Below are positions 8,683-17,382 of a stretch of 64,000 nt of DNA, one piece after another. Position numbers and translations under genes: made by a program. Within the stretch, counting starts at the first letter, position 1. Each line of letters begins with the position of its first letter. Origin of the DNA: Candidatus Gastranaerophilales bacterium (GTDB lineage: Bacteria > Cyanobacteriota > Vampirovibrionia > Gastranaerophilales > Gastranaerophilaceae). Below the pieces are notes generated by a model. That model was not told the origin of the DNA and did not search any database. It saw only the letters and a list, made by a program, of their open reading frames with translations. Where the stretch lies: assembly GCA_944323425.1 (NCBI GenBank), contig CALUSL010000006.1, positions 1 through 64,000 of the forward strand, written 5' to 3'.

Positions 8683-10452
8683 CTATTCTCCTTTGATTTT
8701 CCCGTACAACTCTTTTGCTTCAGGCTGGTCCGGAAATATCTCCATTATTTTTCCCAAATATTCTTTTGCTTCATCTATTTTCATAAGCTCGATTGCTGTT
8801 TTTGCGGCAAGCAAGAGAGCATTCACATTGTCGGGGAGCATTTTAAGTATGTGTTTTGCAAGATGCATTGAATGCTCATATTCGCCGAGCGCAAAAAACG
8901 ACATAGCAAGAAGATTAGCCGTGTCAACACCCTGATAGACAGAATACGAATCCATAAGAAACTGTTTTGCAGCTTCATAATTCCCTTTCTGATAATACAC
9001 ACGTCCTATATGATAAAGAACTATATCATCATCCGGAGTAATATCTCTTGCCTTCAATAGAAGCTCGAGCGCTTTGTCCTGTTCCCCGAGTTCAATATAA
9101 TTCATACCCGCAAAAAGGAGTATATCGGGCATATCCGGTCTTTTTTCAAGAGCTTTTTCATAATACCCGCGTGCCTGAGCATGATCTTTAGTCGCATAGT
9201 AGAAATTCGCAAGCTCGAATAACACCATTGCACTTTCCGGAGCAAGCTCGTATGCTTTTTTGAACTCTTCTTCCGCATAATCAAACTGGCGCCGTGTAAG
9301 ATAAATAACGCCGAGATCTTTATGAGCCGGTGCATTGTTAGGGTCAAGCTGTATAACTTTTTTGAAAATATTTTCTGCCTTATCCGTATCACCTGTTTGT
9401 GTGCAAAGAAGCGCGTATTTGTAATAGACTTCAGGCGGGAGTTTTCCGAGTTTTAAAAGTTTTGCGAGTGTATCCCTTGCTTCATTCAGATTGCCCGCAC
9501 GGTGATAGCAGTCCGAGAGTTTTTCCGCCATTGTGACAGATTTCGGGTTCATTGTTGTGAGTTTTCTCAAAATCAGAATTGCATCGTTGTACTGTTTGTT
9601 CTCAACAAGAGCACAGGCGAGTTTGTATTCATAATTCTGTTTCTCAGGATGCGCCGATACAAGTTTTTTGTACAAATCCACAGCAACTGTCCATTTTTCC
9701 GCATTAAATGCTCCTAGAGCAGCTCCGCCAAGATAAAAATCAGATGACTCAAGCTCGTATGCCTGCATAAAATTGTCGAAAGCCAGTTCCTTCATTCCTT
9801 TAAGCTGCTGGGCGGTGGCAAGATTGTAATAAGTCATTGCATTTTTCGGGTCCAGATTTATTGAATTGTCAAAAGCTTCTAATGCTTTATCAATCTTGTT
9901 CAGCCCGAGATAGCAGGAGCCGAGATTATTGTACAAAAGTGCATTTTCAGGGTTCAATCTAACAGCCTCGGAAAGAGCATTTACCGCATTTTCATAGTCT
10001 TTTAACGAGGTGTACGCCGTGCCGGTAATATAAAAATTCTGGTAATCATCAGGATCAAGTTCTATTGCTTTTTTCGATGTTTCGATAGCTTTTTCGAACT
10101 CTTTTTCGCGAAGATACAGGACTGAAAGGTTTTTGTGGGCATCTTTGTAATTTTCTCTGAGTTCAATGACTTTTAGATATGCTTTTTTTGCCGTTTCCAG
10201 ATCATCAAAATGCTCGCTTGTCAGCCCTATATAAAACCAGGCAACAGCGTCATCAGGGTTTATTTTCACGACATTTTCAAAATTTTTTCTGGCTTCTGCC
10301 ATTCTGTTCAAATTAACATTACAAAGTCCGAGGTTTTTCTGAACCTCAACATTGTTTTCATCTTCGCCCGCTATCAGGTCAAGCAGATCCTTCGCCGCAG
10401 CAAAGTCTTTTTCTGAAATAAGTTCGCTTGCTTTATCTAAATTATTTTCCAA
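8683..10452 (-). CDS. TPR-repeat protein
   Basis: This 589-residue protein is made almost wholly of tetratricopeptide repeats of 34 residues (many segments of the type AWFYIGL, NAPAHKDLGVIYL, DIVLYHIGRVYY), about sixteen units with no other domain. It has no signal peptide or membrane segment and is probably a cytoplasmic protein-protein scaffold. The start is a TTG preceded by GAGAGGTG at good spacing. It opens the operon TPR-queD-uppP. The partner is unknown; TPR content alone does not give a role. Confidence 0.9.
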   Translation of the reverse strand: MENNLDKASELISEKDFAAAKDLLDLIAGEDENNVEVQKNLGLCNVNLNRMAEARKNFENVVKINPDDAVAWFYIGLTSEHFDDLETAKKAYLKVIELRENYKDAHKNLSVLYLREKEFEKAIETSKKAIELDPDDYQNFYITGTAYTSLKDYENAVNALSEAVRLNPENALLYNNLGSCYLGLNKIDKALEAFDNSINLDPKNAMTYYNLATAQQLKGMKELAFDNFMQAYELESSDFYLGGAALGAFNAEKWTVAVDLYKKLVSAHPEKQNYEYKLACALVENKQYNDAILILRKLTTMNPKSVTMAEKLSDCYHRAGNLNEARDTLAKLLKLGKLPPEVYYKYALLCTQTGDTDKAENIFKKVIQLDPNNAPAHKDLGVIYLTRRQFDYAEEEFKKAYELAPESAMVLFELANFYYATKDHAQARGYYEKALEKRPDMPDILLFAGMNYIELGEQDKALELLLKARDITPDDDIVLYHIGRVYYQKGNYEAAKQFLMDSYSVYQGVDTANLLAMSFFALGEYEHSMHLAKHILKMLPDNVNALLLAAKTAIELMKIDEAKEYLGKIMEIFPDQPEAKELYGKIKGE

Positions 10453-10478
10453 TTTTTAACACCTCTCAAACTTCTCCT

Positions 10479-10506
10479 ATTTTACAATAAAGTTATTTTT
10501 ATACAA
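10479..10506 (-). promoter_or_regulatory. Promoter of the TPR-queD-uppP operon
   Basis: On the minus strand TTGTAT (10506-10501), a 16-base spacer and TAAAAT (10484-10479) lie about 27 bases upstream of the TTG start. Confidence 0.6.
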
Positions 10507-10546
10507 ACAGTAGAGTTTAGAAGGTATAAAGAAAGTATACGCGAAA

Positions 10547-11128
10547 CTACCAGTACGGATGGTAATAAATCTCAAATACCTCTCCGGTTTTTAATTTTGC
10601 ATGCCCGCCCTTAATAAAATTTGTTAAAGAGCCTGTTGGCGGAAGCGGTGTCAATGCCCATTTCAGAGGGAAAACCCAGAGACTCCGGTCCTGACCGAAT
10701 TTTTCAAAAGTATCAGTGAACTTTGCACTCTCCAGCCCCTCAAATCTGAAATCACTAAATATAATGCTTGCAGGTATTCCGTTCATACCGCTTTTTAAAA
10801 TTGTTTCAACCGTTGCATATACCCAGTCACCCTTTTTTATTATTTTCTTTCCTTTAAAATACACATCATTTCTTACAATAAAAACAATATCCTGTCCCTC
10901 CTGAATATCTTTTTCGGAGTTTATATCAGAAATAATAGAAAGCCTGACAGGGATTGATCTTGTATCCTCGTAGTTGTATTTATAAGGTTTGTAAGGATTT
11001 TCAAACTTTTTTCCGGCAAGCGTTTTTTCCACAAGCTCATCTTTCACAATATCAGCAGAAAAACACTTTCCCGACACAAGCAAAAGAGAAAGCAGCAGTA
11101 TTGAAAAATTAAGAAATAATTTATTCAT
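10547..11128 (-). CDS. Secreted protein of unknown function
   Basis: The mature part follows a clear signal peptide (MNKLFLNFSILLLSLLLVSG, cleavage near CFSA). The remaining roughly 170 residues look like a beta-rich domain with VYFKGKKIIKKGDWVYA and a C-terminus of alternating hydrophobic strands ending YYHPYW. I chose the ATG at 11128, which overlaps the stop of the upstream gene (ATGAATAA arrangement), with AAGGAAG 8 bases before it. The longer in-frame start would precede the signal peptide with charged residues and is unlikely. The gene is translationally coupled to the M48-like gene, so the two probably act together in the periplasm or at the envelope. Confidence 0.8.
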   Translation of the reverse strand: MNKLFLNFSILLLSLLLVSGKCFSADIVKDELVEKTLAGKKFENPYKPYKYNYEDTRSIPVRLSIISDINSEKDIQEGQDIVFIVRNDVYFKGKKIIKKGDWVYATVETILKSGMNGIPASIIFSDFRFEGLESAKFTDTFEKFGQDRSLWVFPLKWALTPLPPTGSLTNFIKGGHAKLKTGEVFEIYYHPYW

Positions 11129-11864
11129 AGTTAAGTTCTTCCTTTGAGCCTGTTTTGATTTTTTCATAGAGAAGTTTTCTGTTATGCTGGGAAGTCAAAA
11201 GAAAATTCTGATAGTGCTCGTTTTCGAGATAAGTGTTGTTTGCGAGAAAATACGGATATTTTGTGTATATGTATTCATAAATTACAGCAAGCCGTTTTGA
11301 TGTCAGATTTTTGTTCGAAAACCGGTCAAATCGTTTTTGAGGGCAGCTTTTGTGAATCAAAGTAATGAGTCCGAGCGGATTGAAGCCGGCTTTCACCATA
11401 TAATCAACAGCAATCTTGTCAGAAACCATCTCGAACTTTTTAGGCGCCGCCTTTATTTTTACAGCCGAGGAATAACCGTTCATTGCACCCATATACGACC
11501 TTTGTGCGGTGACTATACCGCGTGCAAGCATTGCAGCTATTTCATCATCGTTCTGGGTAAATTTGTACATATCATCATAAAGCACGACCTGCCTTCTTGT
11601 CACCGTAGAGTCTATCTCAAGCAGCGATTTTTCAGCTCTTGTATCATAAAGAAAATTTATTCTTTCCTGAATTTTATTTGCATTGAGAAGCTTTGAACCT
11701 ATGTCATTTACCCTTGACTGAATGCTCTGTTCACGCGCAATTTCAGCCTCGGTAACAGTATTTTCTTCTTCAAGCGCTGATGTATTGTCCAGATGCGCAT
11801 CAGCTGCATATACGCAATTTGAGACACAAATCAGCATTATTAAAACAAGCAGTTTTCTTACCAT
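11121..11864 (-). CDS. Secreted M48-like protein with lost zinc motif
   Basis: A 247-residue protein with an N-terminal signal peptide (cleavage near VYAAD). Its body follows the M48 metalloprotease layout: NDDEIAAMLARGIVTAQ sits where an active enzyme has the HExxH helix, and EMVSDKIAVDYMVKAGFNP matches the downstream segment that normally carries the third ligand. The later SNKNLTSKRLAVIYEYI resembles the THPPT segment. Both zinc histidines are absent, so it is probably a non-catalytic pseudopeptidase, perhaps a chaperone or binding protein. The start has AGAGGA upstream. It is coupled to the downstream secreted protein. Confidence 0.75.
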   Translation of the reverse strand: MVRKLLVLIMLICVSNCVYAADAHLDNTSALEEENTVTEAEIAREQSIQSRVNDIGSKLLNANKIQERINFLYDTRAEKSLLEIDSTVTRRQVVLYDDMYKFTQNDDEIAAMLARGIVTAQRSYMGAMNGYSSAVKIKAAPKKFEMVSDKIAVDYMVKAGFNPLGLITLIHKSCPQKRFDRFSNKNLTSKRLAVIYEYIYTKYPYFLANNTYLENEHYQNFLLTSQHNRKLLYEKIKTGSKEELNYE

Positions 11865-11983
11865 ACAAAATCCTCTATCTTGTAAATTCCGGTGCCATAT
11901 GCGTGTAAAACATTTCCATACATCAGTATCGGGCGACTCCAGACAATTTTATTTTAACATTAATTTTTATAATTTTAAAATTT

Positions 11984-12011
11984 TTGAGAAATTTTCTTTA
12001 TTTTGTAATAT
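11984..12011 (+). promoter_or_regulatory. Promoter of the 67-residue protein gene
   Basis: TTGAGA (11984-11989), a 16-base spacer and TAATAT (12006-12011) lie about 30 bases before the ATG at 12041. It probably also drives pgi. Confidence 0.55.
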
Positions 12012-12040
12012 TATATCAGAAAAAGAGAAGGAGTTCAGTC

Positions 12041-12244
12041 ATGTATAATGTATACACGGAACAGAAAGGCGTTGATTTTTCCAAAACACTCGTGGGCGAG
12101 TTTGAAGATTTTGAAGAAGCAATGGATTGTGCAGAAAAGTCAATAGAGGGAAAAGATGGCTTCAGATATATAGTCGAATCCACCTCGGGACATTTCAACA
12201 GCTACGGAGATTTGCTTACGGAAGTAGTTGCACAGAGCGACTAA
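12041..12244 (+). CDS. Small acidic protein of unknown function
   Basis: A 67-residue soluble protein, rich in Glu and Asp, with no signal peptide or cysteine pair. The ATG at 12041 has GAAGGAG 10 bases upstream, which rules out the upstream in-frame start. It reads MYNVYTEQKG at the start and has an EDFEEAMDCAEKSI helix in the middle; the layout resembles small beta-alpha-beta domains but I recognise no family. It is 44 bases from pgi on the same strand, so co-transcription is likely. The segment GVDFSK also occurs near the Pgi N-terminus, probably by chance. Confidence 0.75.
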   Translation: MYNVYTEQKGVDFSKTLVGEFEDFEEAMDCAEKSIEGKDGFRYIVESTSGHFNSYGDLLTEVVAQSD

Positions 12245-12288
12245 CACACGATACAAAATAAGATTTTAAAACAAAAAGGAGACATAAA

Positions 12289-13590
12289 GTGATTACAAAA
12301 AATTCTGACATCACAACTAAATTTACGGGCGTTGATTTTTCCAAATACTCGGCGAAGGTTTCCGAATTCGTAAACGAATTCGCCTCAAGAGCAAACAAAA
12401 AAGGACAGTTCCTAAACTGGGTAAACCTTCCGCAAGAACAGCTTAAAAGACTGGATGATATTTATTCACTCGCAGAAAAACTAAAAAAACAAACAAATGC
12501 AAAAAAACTCAGCGTTATGGGTATAGGCGGTTCAAAACATACAGTTGAACATATGCTGTCCATAAACGGATTGAATGTATGCCACGATTCTGTAGAATTC
12601 TATTCAGACGTAGATTCATCAAGCCTTGAAAGATTCTTATACAGACTCGGAAACGATGTAACAGCATCAAACTTTATGATTGCATCAAAATCAGGCTCTA
12701 CATTTGAAACAAAAGACGGATTTTTAAGAGTGCTTGATATGCTGATTGAAGCATACAAATCACAGGGGCAGAGCGAAGAAGAAGCAAAAAAATCCGCTAA
12801 CAAACACTTCATCGCAGTCACCGATGCAAATGCAGAAAAAAGCGAACTCCGCAGAACATCGAATGAAAACGGCTGGCTTGGAGATTTGTACATCCACGAT
12901 GATGTAGGCGGAAGATTCTCCGCATTCGATGACCACGCACTGTTCACTCTTGCATACGCAGGAATGAAAAAAGAAGATATGGCTGAAATGCTTTCGGCAG
13001 CACAGGAAATGTCAGAACTTTCTCTGAATGCTGATATTGAAGCAAACGACGCCCTGAAAGAAGGTATTTTCTGGGCAGATGCAAAACTTAACGGCATAGA
13101 AGCCTCTGTTCATCAGTATATGGGTGCAATTTTTGAAAACACGGTATACTGGCATGCACAGATGCAAAACGAATCAGTAAAAGACACTTTAAAACAGGTT
13201 GCAAAAGTTCCTGATGCAATGCACCACAGCGCAGAAGCCCACTTCAACCCTGCAAACAAACTTGTTTTTGCACTCACTGTTCCTGTGGACAACGGTGTTT
13301 GTAAAGAAAATGCAGACGCTTATATCGGCGCACTTGCAAAATCATACGAAGTAACCGGCGCAACATTCATCGAACACATCGAAACAAAAGGAATGGGGCT
13401 GACTCCTAAAGCAGCCGGTGCAATGACACAGCTCAGAGCATTCGCAACTGTTTATCAGGAAATAGTAGAAAAAATCATGAACGGAACATCATTCCCTGAA
13501 GTACTTGACAGTGTGCTTCAGCCGCACGTAGAGTTCTACAAAAAGAACTTAAAAGGCGGAGTTGTTGTTCCGGGTCGTATTTCTAAATAA
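12289..13590 (+). CDS. pgi: Glucose-6-phosphate isomerase
   Basis: Interconverts glucose 6-phosphate and fructose 6-phosphate in glycolysis and gluconeogenesis. The sugar-isomerase fold motifs are present: MGIGGSKHTVEHML, IASKSGSTFET for the phosphate site, and VGGRFSAFDDHALF as the family signature. At 433 residues it is on the short side for Pgi, like many bacterial forms. The GTG start has AAGGAG at good spacing. A strong terminator follows at 13608-13647. With the glycogen synthase gene at 18796 it supports active hexose-phosphate metabolism. Confidence 0.95.
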   Translation: MITKNSDITTKFTGVDFSKYSAKVSEFVNEFASRANKKGQFLNWVNLPQEQLKRLDDIYSLAEKLKKQTNAKKLSVMGIGGSKHTVEHMLSINGLNVCHDSVEFYSDVDSSSLERFLYRLGNDVTASNFMIASKSGSTFETKDGFLRVLDMLIEAYKSQGQSEEEAKKSANKHFIAVTDANAEKSELRRTSNENGWLGDLYIHDDVGGRFSAFDDHALFTLAYAGMKKEDMAEMLSAAQEMSELSLNADIEANDALKEGIFWADAKLNGIEASVHQYMGAIFENTVYWHAQMQNESVKDTLKQVAKVPDAMHHSAEAHFNPANKLVFALTVPVDNGVCKENADAYIGALAKSYEVTGATFIEHIETKGMGLTPKAAGAMTQLRAFATVYQEIVEKIMNGTSFPEVLDSVLQPHVEFYKKNLKGGVVVPGRISK

Positions 13591-13607
13591 AGCAGAATAA
13601 AATATAC

Positions 13608-13647
13608 AAAATGCCGCACTGAAGCTGTGCGGCATTTTATTTTTTAT
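13608..13647 (+). terminator. Rho-independent terminator of pgi
   Basis: A 12-bp stem (AAAATGCCGCAC with GTGCGGCATTTT) with a 7-base loop is followed by a T-run. Confidence 0.92.
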
Positions 13648-13676
13648 AAAAAAATTTTAAACAACGAAAATACACC

Positions 13677-13726
13677 GTTTGTATTAAATGCATGTTTGTA
13701 TTACCATATTGGCGTGTAGGTATAAT
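13677..13726 (+). promoter_or_regulatory. Promoter and direct repeat upstream of pyruvate:ferredoxin oxidoreductase
   Basis: A perfect TATAAT lies at 13721-13726. The decamer GTTTGTATTA occurs twice (13677-13686 and 13694-13703), 17 bases apart; the second copy overlaps the -35 position (TTGTAT, 19-base spacer). The pair could be an operator or an upstream promoter element. Confidence 0.55.
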
Positions 13727-13758
13727 TAAAGGATAGTAATAAGGAGGGTATTTAAATT

Positions 13759-16700
13759 ATGCCAGGAAAAACAATAACAGTTGATGGTAACTACGCCGCA
13801 GCGCATGTTGCATACGCTCTGAGCGAAGTATCAGCAATTTACCCCATCACTCCTTCATCTACTATGGGTGAATGGGTCGATGAATGGGCGTCTCAAGGAA
13901 AGAAAAACATATGGGGCAAAACAGTCAGAGTAGCTGAAATGCAATCTGAAGCAGGTGCAGCAGGTGCTGTTCACGGTTCTCTTGCAGCAGGTTCTTTGAC
14001 CTCTACATATACAGCTTCACAGGGTTTGCTTTTGATGATTCCCGTAATGCACAAAGCAGCCGGTGAAATGCTTCCGCACGTAATCCACGTTTCTGCCCGT
14101 GCTCTTGCCGCTCAGTCACTCGCTATCTTCGGCGACCACTCAGACGTTATGGGCTGCAGAAACACAGGTTATGCAATGCTCGCTGCAAACTCCGTTCAGG
14201 AAGAAATGGATATGGCTTTAGTTGCACACCTTTCAACTTACAAAGCAAAAGTTCCTTTCCTTCAGTTCTTTGACGGTTTCAGAACTTCTCACGAAGTACA
14301 CAAAATCGAAGAAATTTCTTACGAAGATATTGCGAAACTTGTTGAACCGAAATATATCGAAGAGTTCAGAAAAAGAGCACTAAGACCTGAAGCTCCTGTT
14401 TGTAAAGTCGGCGCTCAAAACACAGACGTATACTTCCAGGGCAGAGAAACTGTTAACAAATACTATGACGCAGTTCCTGATATCGTTCAGGAATATATGG
14501 ACAAAGTTGCTGCTGTAACAGGCAGACAGTATCATCCGTTCGATTATGTCGGCGCTCCTGACGCTACTGACGTAATCGTTGCTATCGGTTCAGGATGTGA
14601 AACTATTGAAGAAACGATAGAATACCTGAACGCAAAACGCGGTACTAAATACGGTCTTGTTAAAGTAAGACTCTACAGACCTTTCGACGTAAAACGCTTC
14701 AACGCAGCTCTTCCTAAATCTGTAAAACGTATTGCTGTTCTTGACAGAACAAAAGAACCGGGCTCAATCGGTGAACCGCTTTACATGGATGTTGTTGCAG
14801 CTCTTGAAAACAAAGAAATCAAAGTCATCGGCGGACGTTACGGACTTTCTTCAAAAGAATTCACTCCGTCAATGGTTTACGCTGTTTACAAACACCTTGA
14901 AAACAACGGATTCCACGGATTCAGCGTAGGTATCGAAGATGATGTAACTCACAAATCATTGAAAATTGAAGAACATATCGTTACAGAACCCGAAGGAACT
15001 ACAAACTGCATGTTCTGGGGTCTCGGTTCTGACGGTACTGTCGGTGCTAACAAAAACTCTATCAAAATCATCGGTCAGTACACAAACAAAGATGCTCAAG
15101 CATACTTTGCTTACGACTCTAAAAAATCATTCGGTGTTACTGTATCTCACCTGAGATTCGGCGACAAACCGATTAAATCAACATACCTTATCACGGCTCC
15201 TGATTTCGTATCCTGCTCTGCTCACGCATATATCGGCAGATACGACCTCTTAAAAGGTATCAAAGAAGGCGGCACATTCCTTCTTAACAGCCCGTGGTCA
15301 AAAGAAGAAGCATTCTCTCACTTAACAAGAGATATGCAAAAAACTATCATCGATAAGAAAATCAAATTCTACAACGTAGATGCTGAAACTCTTATTGAAC
15401 AGCAGCCCGGTCTTAGAGGCAAAGGTGCAAACACTGTTATGATGGTTGCATACTTCAAAGTTTCAGGCATCATTGCTTTCGAACAGGCTCTGGAAGGTAT
15501 GAGAGAAATGACGAAGAAAACCTTCAAGAAAAAAGGCGACGACGTTGTTAACATGAACCTTGCATTGATTGATGCAGCAGTAGATGCTTGTCAGGAAGTT
15601 GTTGTTCCTGCTTCATTGGACGGCGTTTGCGCTGCTGATGACGTAAAACTTATACCGGATGACGCATCAGACTTTGCTAAGAAAATCATTGAACCTTCAA
15701 TGAGACAAAAAGGTGATGACATCCCTGTTTCCGCAATGTCTTGCGACGGTGTTATACCGACAGGTACTGCTTGTCTTGAAAAACGCGGAATCGCTCCGAG
15801 AGTTCCTCACTGGAATTCAGAAAACTGTATCCAGTGCGGTATCTGCGCTTCTGCTTGTCCGCACGCTGCAATCAGAACAAAATTGATTGAAGCTAAAGAC
15901 CTCAAAGACGCTCCTGAATCATTCAACACAATCCCTGCTAAACCGGCTCTCGCTGATGAACACTTCAAAGTTCAGGTTTACTGCAAAGATTGTACAGGCT
16001 GCGGCGTCTGCGTAGATCAGTGTCCTGCTAACAAAAACCCTGAAAAACAGGCTCTTACATGGTCAACAATCGAAAAAGAAGAAGCAGCTTGCGAAGTTGT
16101 AAATGAAAAATTCTTCGACGAACTGCCTGACAATGTAATGGGTAAAAATACTACAAAAACAATCAAAGGCGCAATGCTCAGAAAACCGTTGTTCGAATTC
16201 TCAGGCGCTTGCGCAGGCTGCGGTGAAACACCTTACGTTAAACTCGTTTCACAGTTGTTTGGTGAAAACGCTATCGTAGCTAACGCAACAGGTTGTTCTT
16301 CTATCTACTCCGGTACATTCCCGACAATTCCTTACACAACAACAAAAGAAGGAAGAGGTCCGGCATGGGCTAACTCACTATTCGAAGACAACGCTGAATT
16401 CGGTTTCGGTATGAGACTGGCTGTAGATCAAAACAGAGATACTTTGAAAACTTACGTTGAAAAAGTTCTCGAAAACGAAAAAACACCGGCAGACCTGAAA
16501 GAAGCTCTTGAAGGCGCAATGGCTCACTTCGACAATTCAAAAACAGAAGAAGCTATTGCCGCTCAGGATAAAGCAAAAGCAGCTCTTGCAAAATATGCTG
16601 ATGCTCCTTGTCCTGACCTCGCTAAGGTAAGAGAACTTCAGGACTACTTTACTGACAAATCCGTATGGATTATCGGTGGTGACGGATGGGCTAACGATAT

Positions 16701-17292
16701 CGGTTACGGCGGTATTGACCACGTTCTTGCTCAAAACCAGAACGTAAATATTCTCGTTCTCGATACAGAAGTTTACTCCAACACCGGCGGTCAGGCTTCT
16801 AAATCTACACCTACAGGTGCTGTTGCCAAATTTGCTACAGGCGGTAAGAAAACTTACAAGAAAAACATGGGCTTGATGAGTATGTCTTACGGTTATGTTT
16901 ACGTTGCATCAGTTGCTCTCGGTGCTGACAGAGCACAAACTCTTAAAGCATTCCAGGAAGCTGAAGCATACAACGGACCGTCTATCATCTTTGCTTATGC
17001 TCCTTGTATTGCGCATGGTATCGACATGTCAAAAACTCAGACAGAACAGAAACGTGCCGTCGAAGCAGGATACTATCCGCTTTACAGATACAATCCTGCT
17101 AACGAGCAGCCCTTCAGCTGGGATGCAAAAGATCCGAAAGGCAGCTACCAGGAATTCATCAAGAGCGAAGGTCGTTACAAATCACTGGTTAAAACTAACC
17201 CTGACCACGCTGATGAACTCTACGCTCAGGCAGAAAAAGATGCTGCTAACAGAATGGCTGTATTCAAAGCAATCGGCGAACTCGTTAAGTAG
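13759..17292 (+). CDS. nifJ: Pyruvate:ferredoxin (flavodoxin) oxidoreductase
   Basis: A single-chain enzyme of 1177 residues that oxidises pyruvate to acetyl-CoA and CO2 and reduces ferredoxin or flavodoxin, central to anaerobic metabolism. Domains in order: pyrimidine-binding TPP half at the N-terminus (ITPSSTMGEWVDEW, YTASQGLLLM), transketolase C-like and gamma-type regions, a 2[4Fe-4S] ferredoxin domain (CIQCGICASACPHA near 690 and CKDCTGCGVCVDQCPAN near 741), the proximal-cluster segment CAGCGETPYVK near 817 and the TPP-diphosphate segment GGDGWANDIGYGG near 974. The start follows AAGGAGGG. It is likely highly expressed: codon choice is strongly biased and the gene has its own promoter and terminator. 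Confidence 0.97.
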   Translation: MPGKTITVDGNYAAAHVAYALSEVSAIYPITPSSTMGEWVDEWASQGKKNIWGKTVRVAEMQSEAGAAGAVHGSLAAGSLTSTYTASQGLLLMIPVMHKAAGEMLPHVIHVSARALAAQSLAIFGDHSDVMGCRNTGYAMLAANSVQEEMDMALVAHLSTYKAKVPFLQFFDGFRTSHEVHKIEEISYEDIAKLVEPKYIEEFRKRALRPEAPVCKVGAQNTDVYFQGRETVNKYYDAVPDIVQEYMDKVAAVTGRQYHPFDYVGAPDATDVIVAIGSGCETIEETIEYLNAKRGTKYGLVKVRLYRPFDVKRFNAALPKSVKRIAVLDRTKEPGSIGEPLYMDVVAALENKEIKVIGGRYGLSSKEFTPSMVYAVYKHLENNGFHGFSVGIEDDVTHKSLKIEEHIVTEPEGTTNCMFWGLGSDGTVGANKNSIKIIGQYTNKDAQAYFAYDSKKSFGVTVSHLRFGDKPIKSTYLITAPDFVSCSAHAYIGRYDLLKGIKEGGTFLLNSPWSKEEAFSHLTRDMQKTIIDKKIKFYNVDAETLIEQQPGLRGKGANTVMMVAYFKVSGIIAFEQALEGMREMTKKTFKKKGDDVVNMNLALIDAAVDACQEVVVPASLDGVCAADDVKLIPDDASDFAKKIIEPSMRQKGDDIPVSAMSCDGVIPTGTACLEKRGIAPRVPHWNSENCIQCGICASACPHAAIRTKLIEAKDLKDAPESFNTIPAKPALADEHFKVQVYCKDCTGCGVCVDQCPANKNPEKQALTWSTIEKEEAACEVVNEKFFDELPDNVMGKNTTKTIKGAMLRKPLFEFSGACAGCGETPYVKLVSQLFGENAIVANATGCSSIYSGTFPTIPYTTTKEGRGPAWANSLFEDNAEFGFGMRLAVDQNRDTLKTYVEKVLENEKTPADLKEALEGAMAHFDNSKTEEAIAAQDKAKAALAKYADAPCPDLAKVRELQDYFTDKSVWIIGGDGWANDIGYGGIDHVLAQNQNVNILVLDTEVYSNTGGQASKSTPTGAVAKFATGGKKTYKKNMGLMSMSYGYVYVASVALGADRAQTLKAFQEAEAYNGPSIIFAYAPCIAHGIDMSKTQTEQKRAVEAGYYPLYRYNPANEQPFSWDAKDPKGSYQEFIKSEGRYKSLVKTNPDHADELYAQAEKDAANRMAVFKAIGELVK

Positions 17293-17311
17293 TTTGAGGC
17301 TGCAAATAATT

Positions 17312-17344
17312 AAAGAGGTACCGGAAACGGTGCCTCTTTTTTAT
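17312..17344 (+). terminator. Rho-independent terminator of pyruvate:ferredoxin oxidoreductase
   Basis: A 12-bp stem (AAAGAGGTACCG with CGGTGCCTCTTT, one G-U pair) with a GAAA loop is followed by Ts. Confidence 0.92.
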
Positions 17345-17382
17345 TGAACAAAAATTCATAAATTTATTACGCAAAAAATTTT

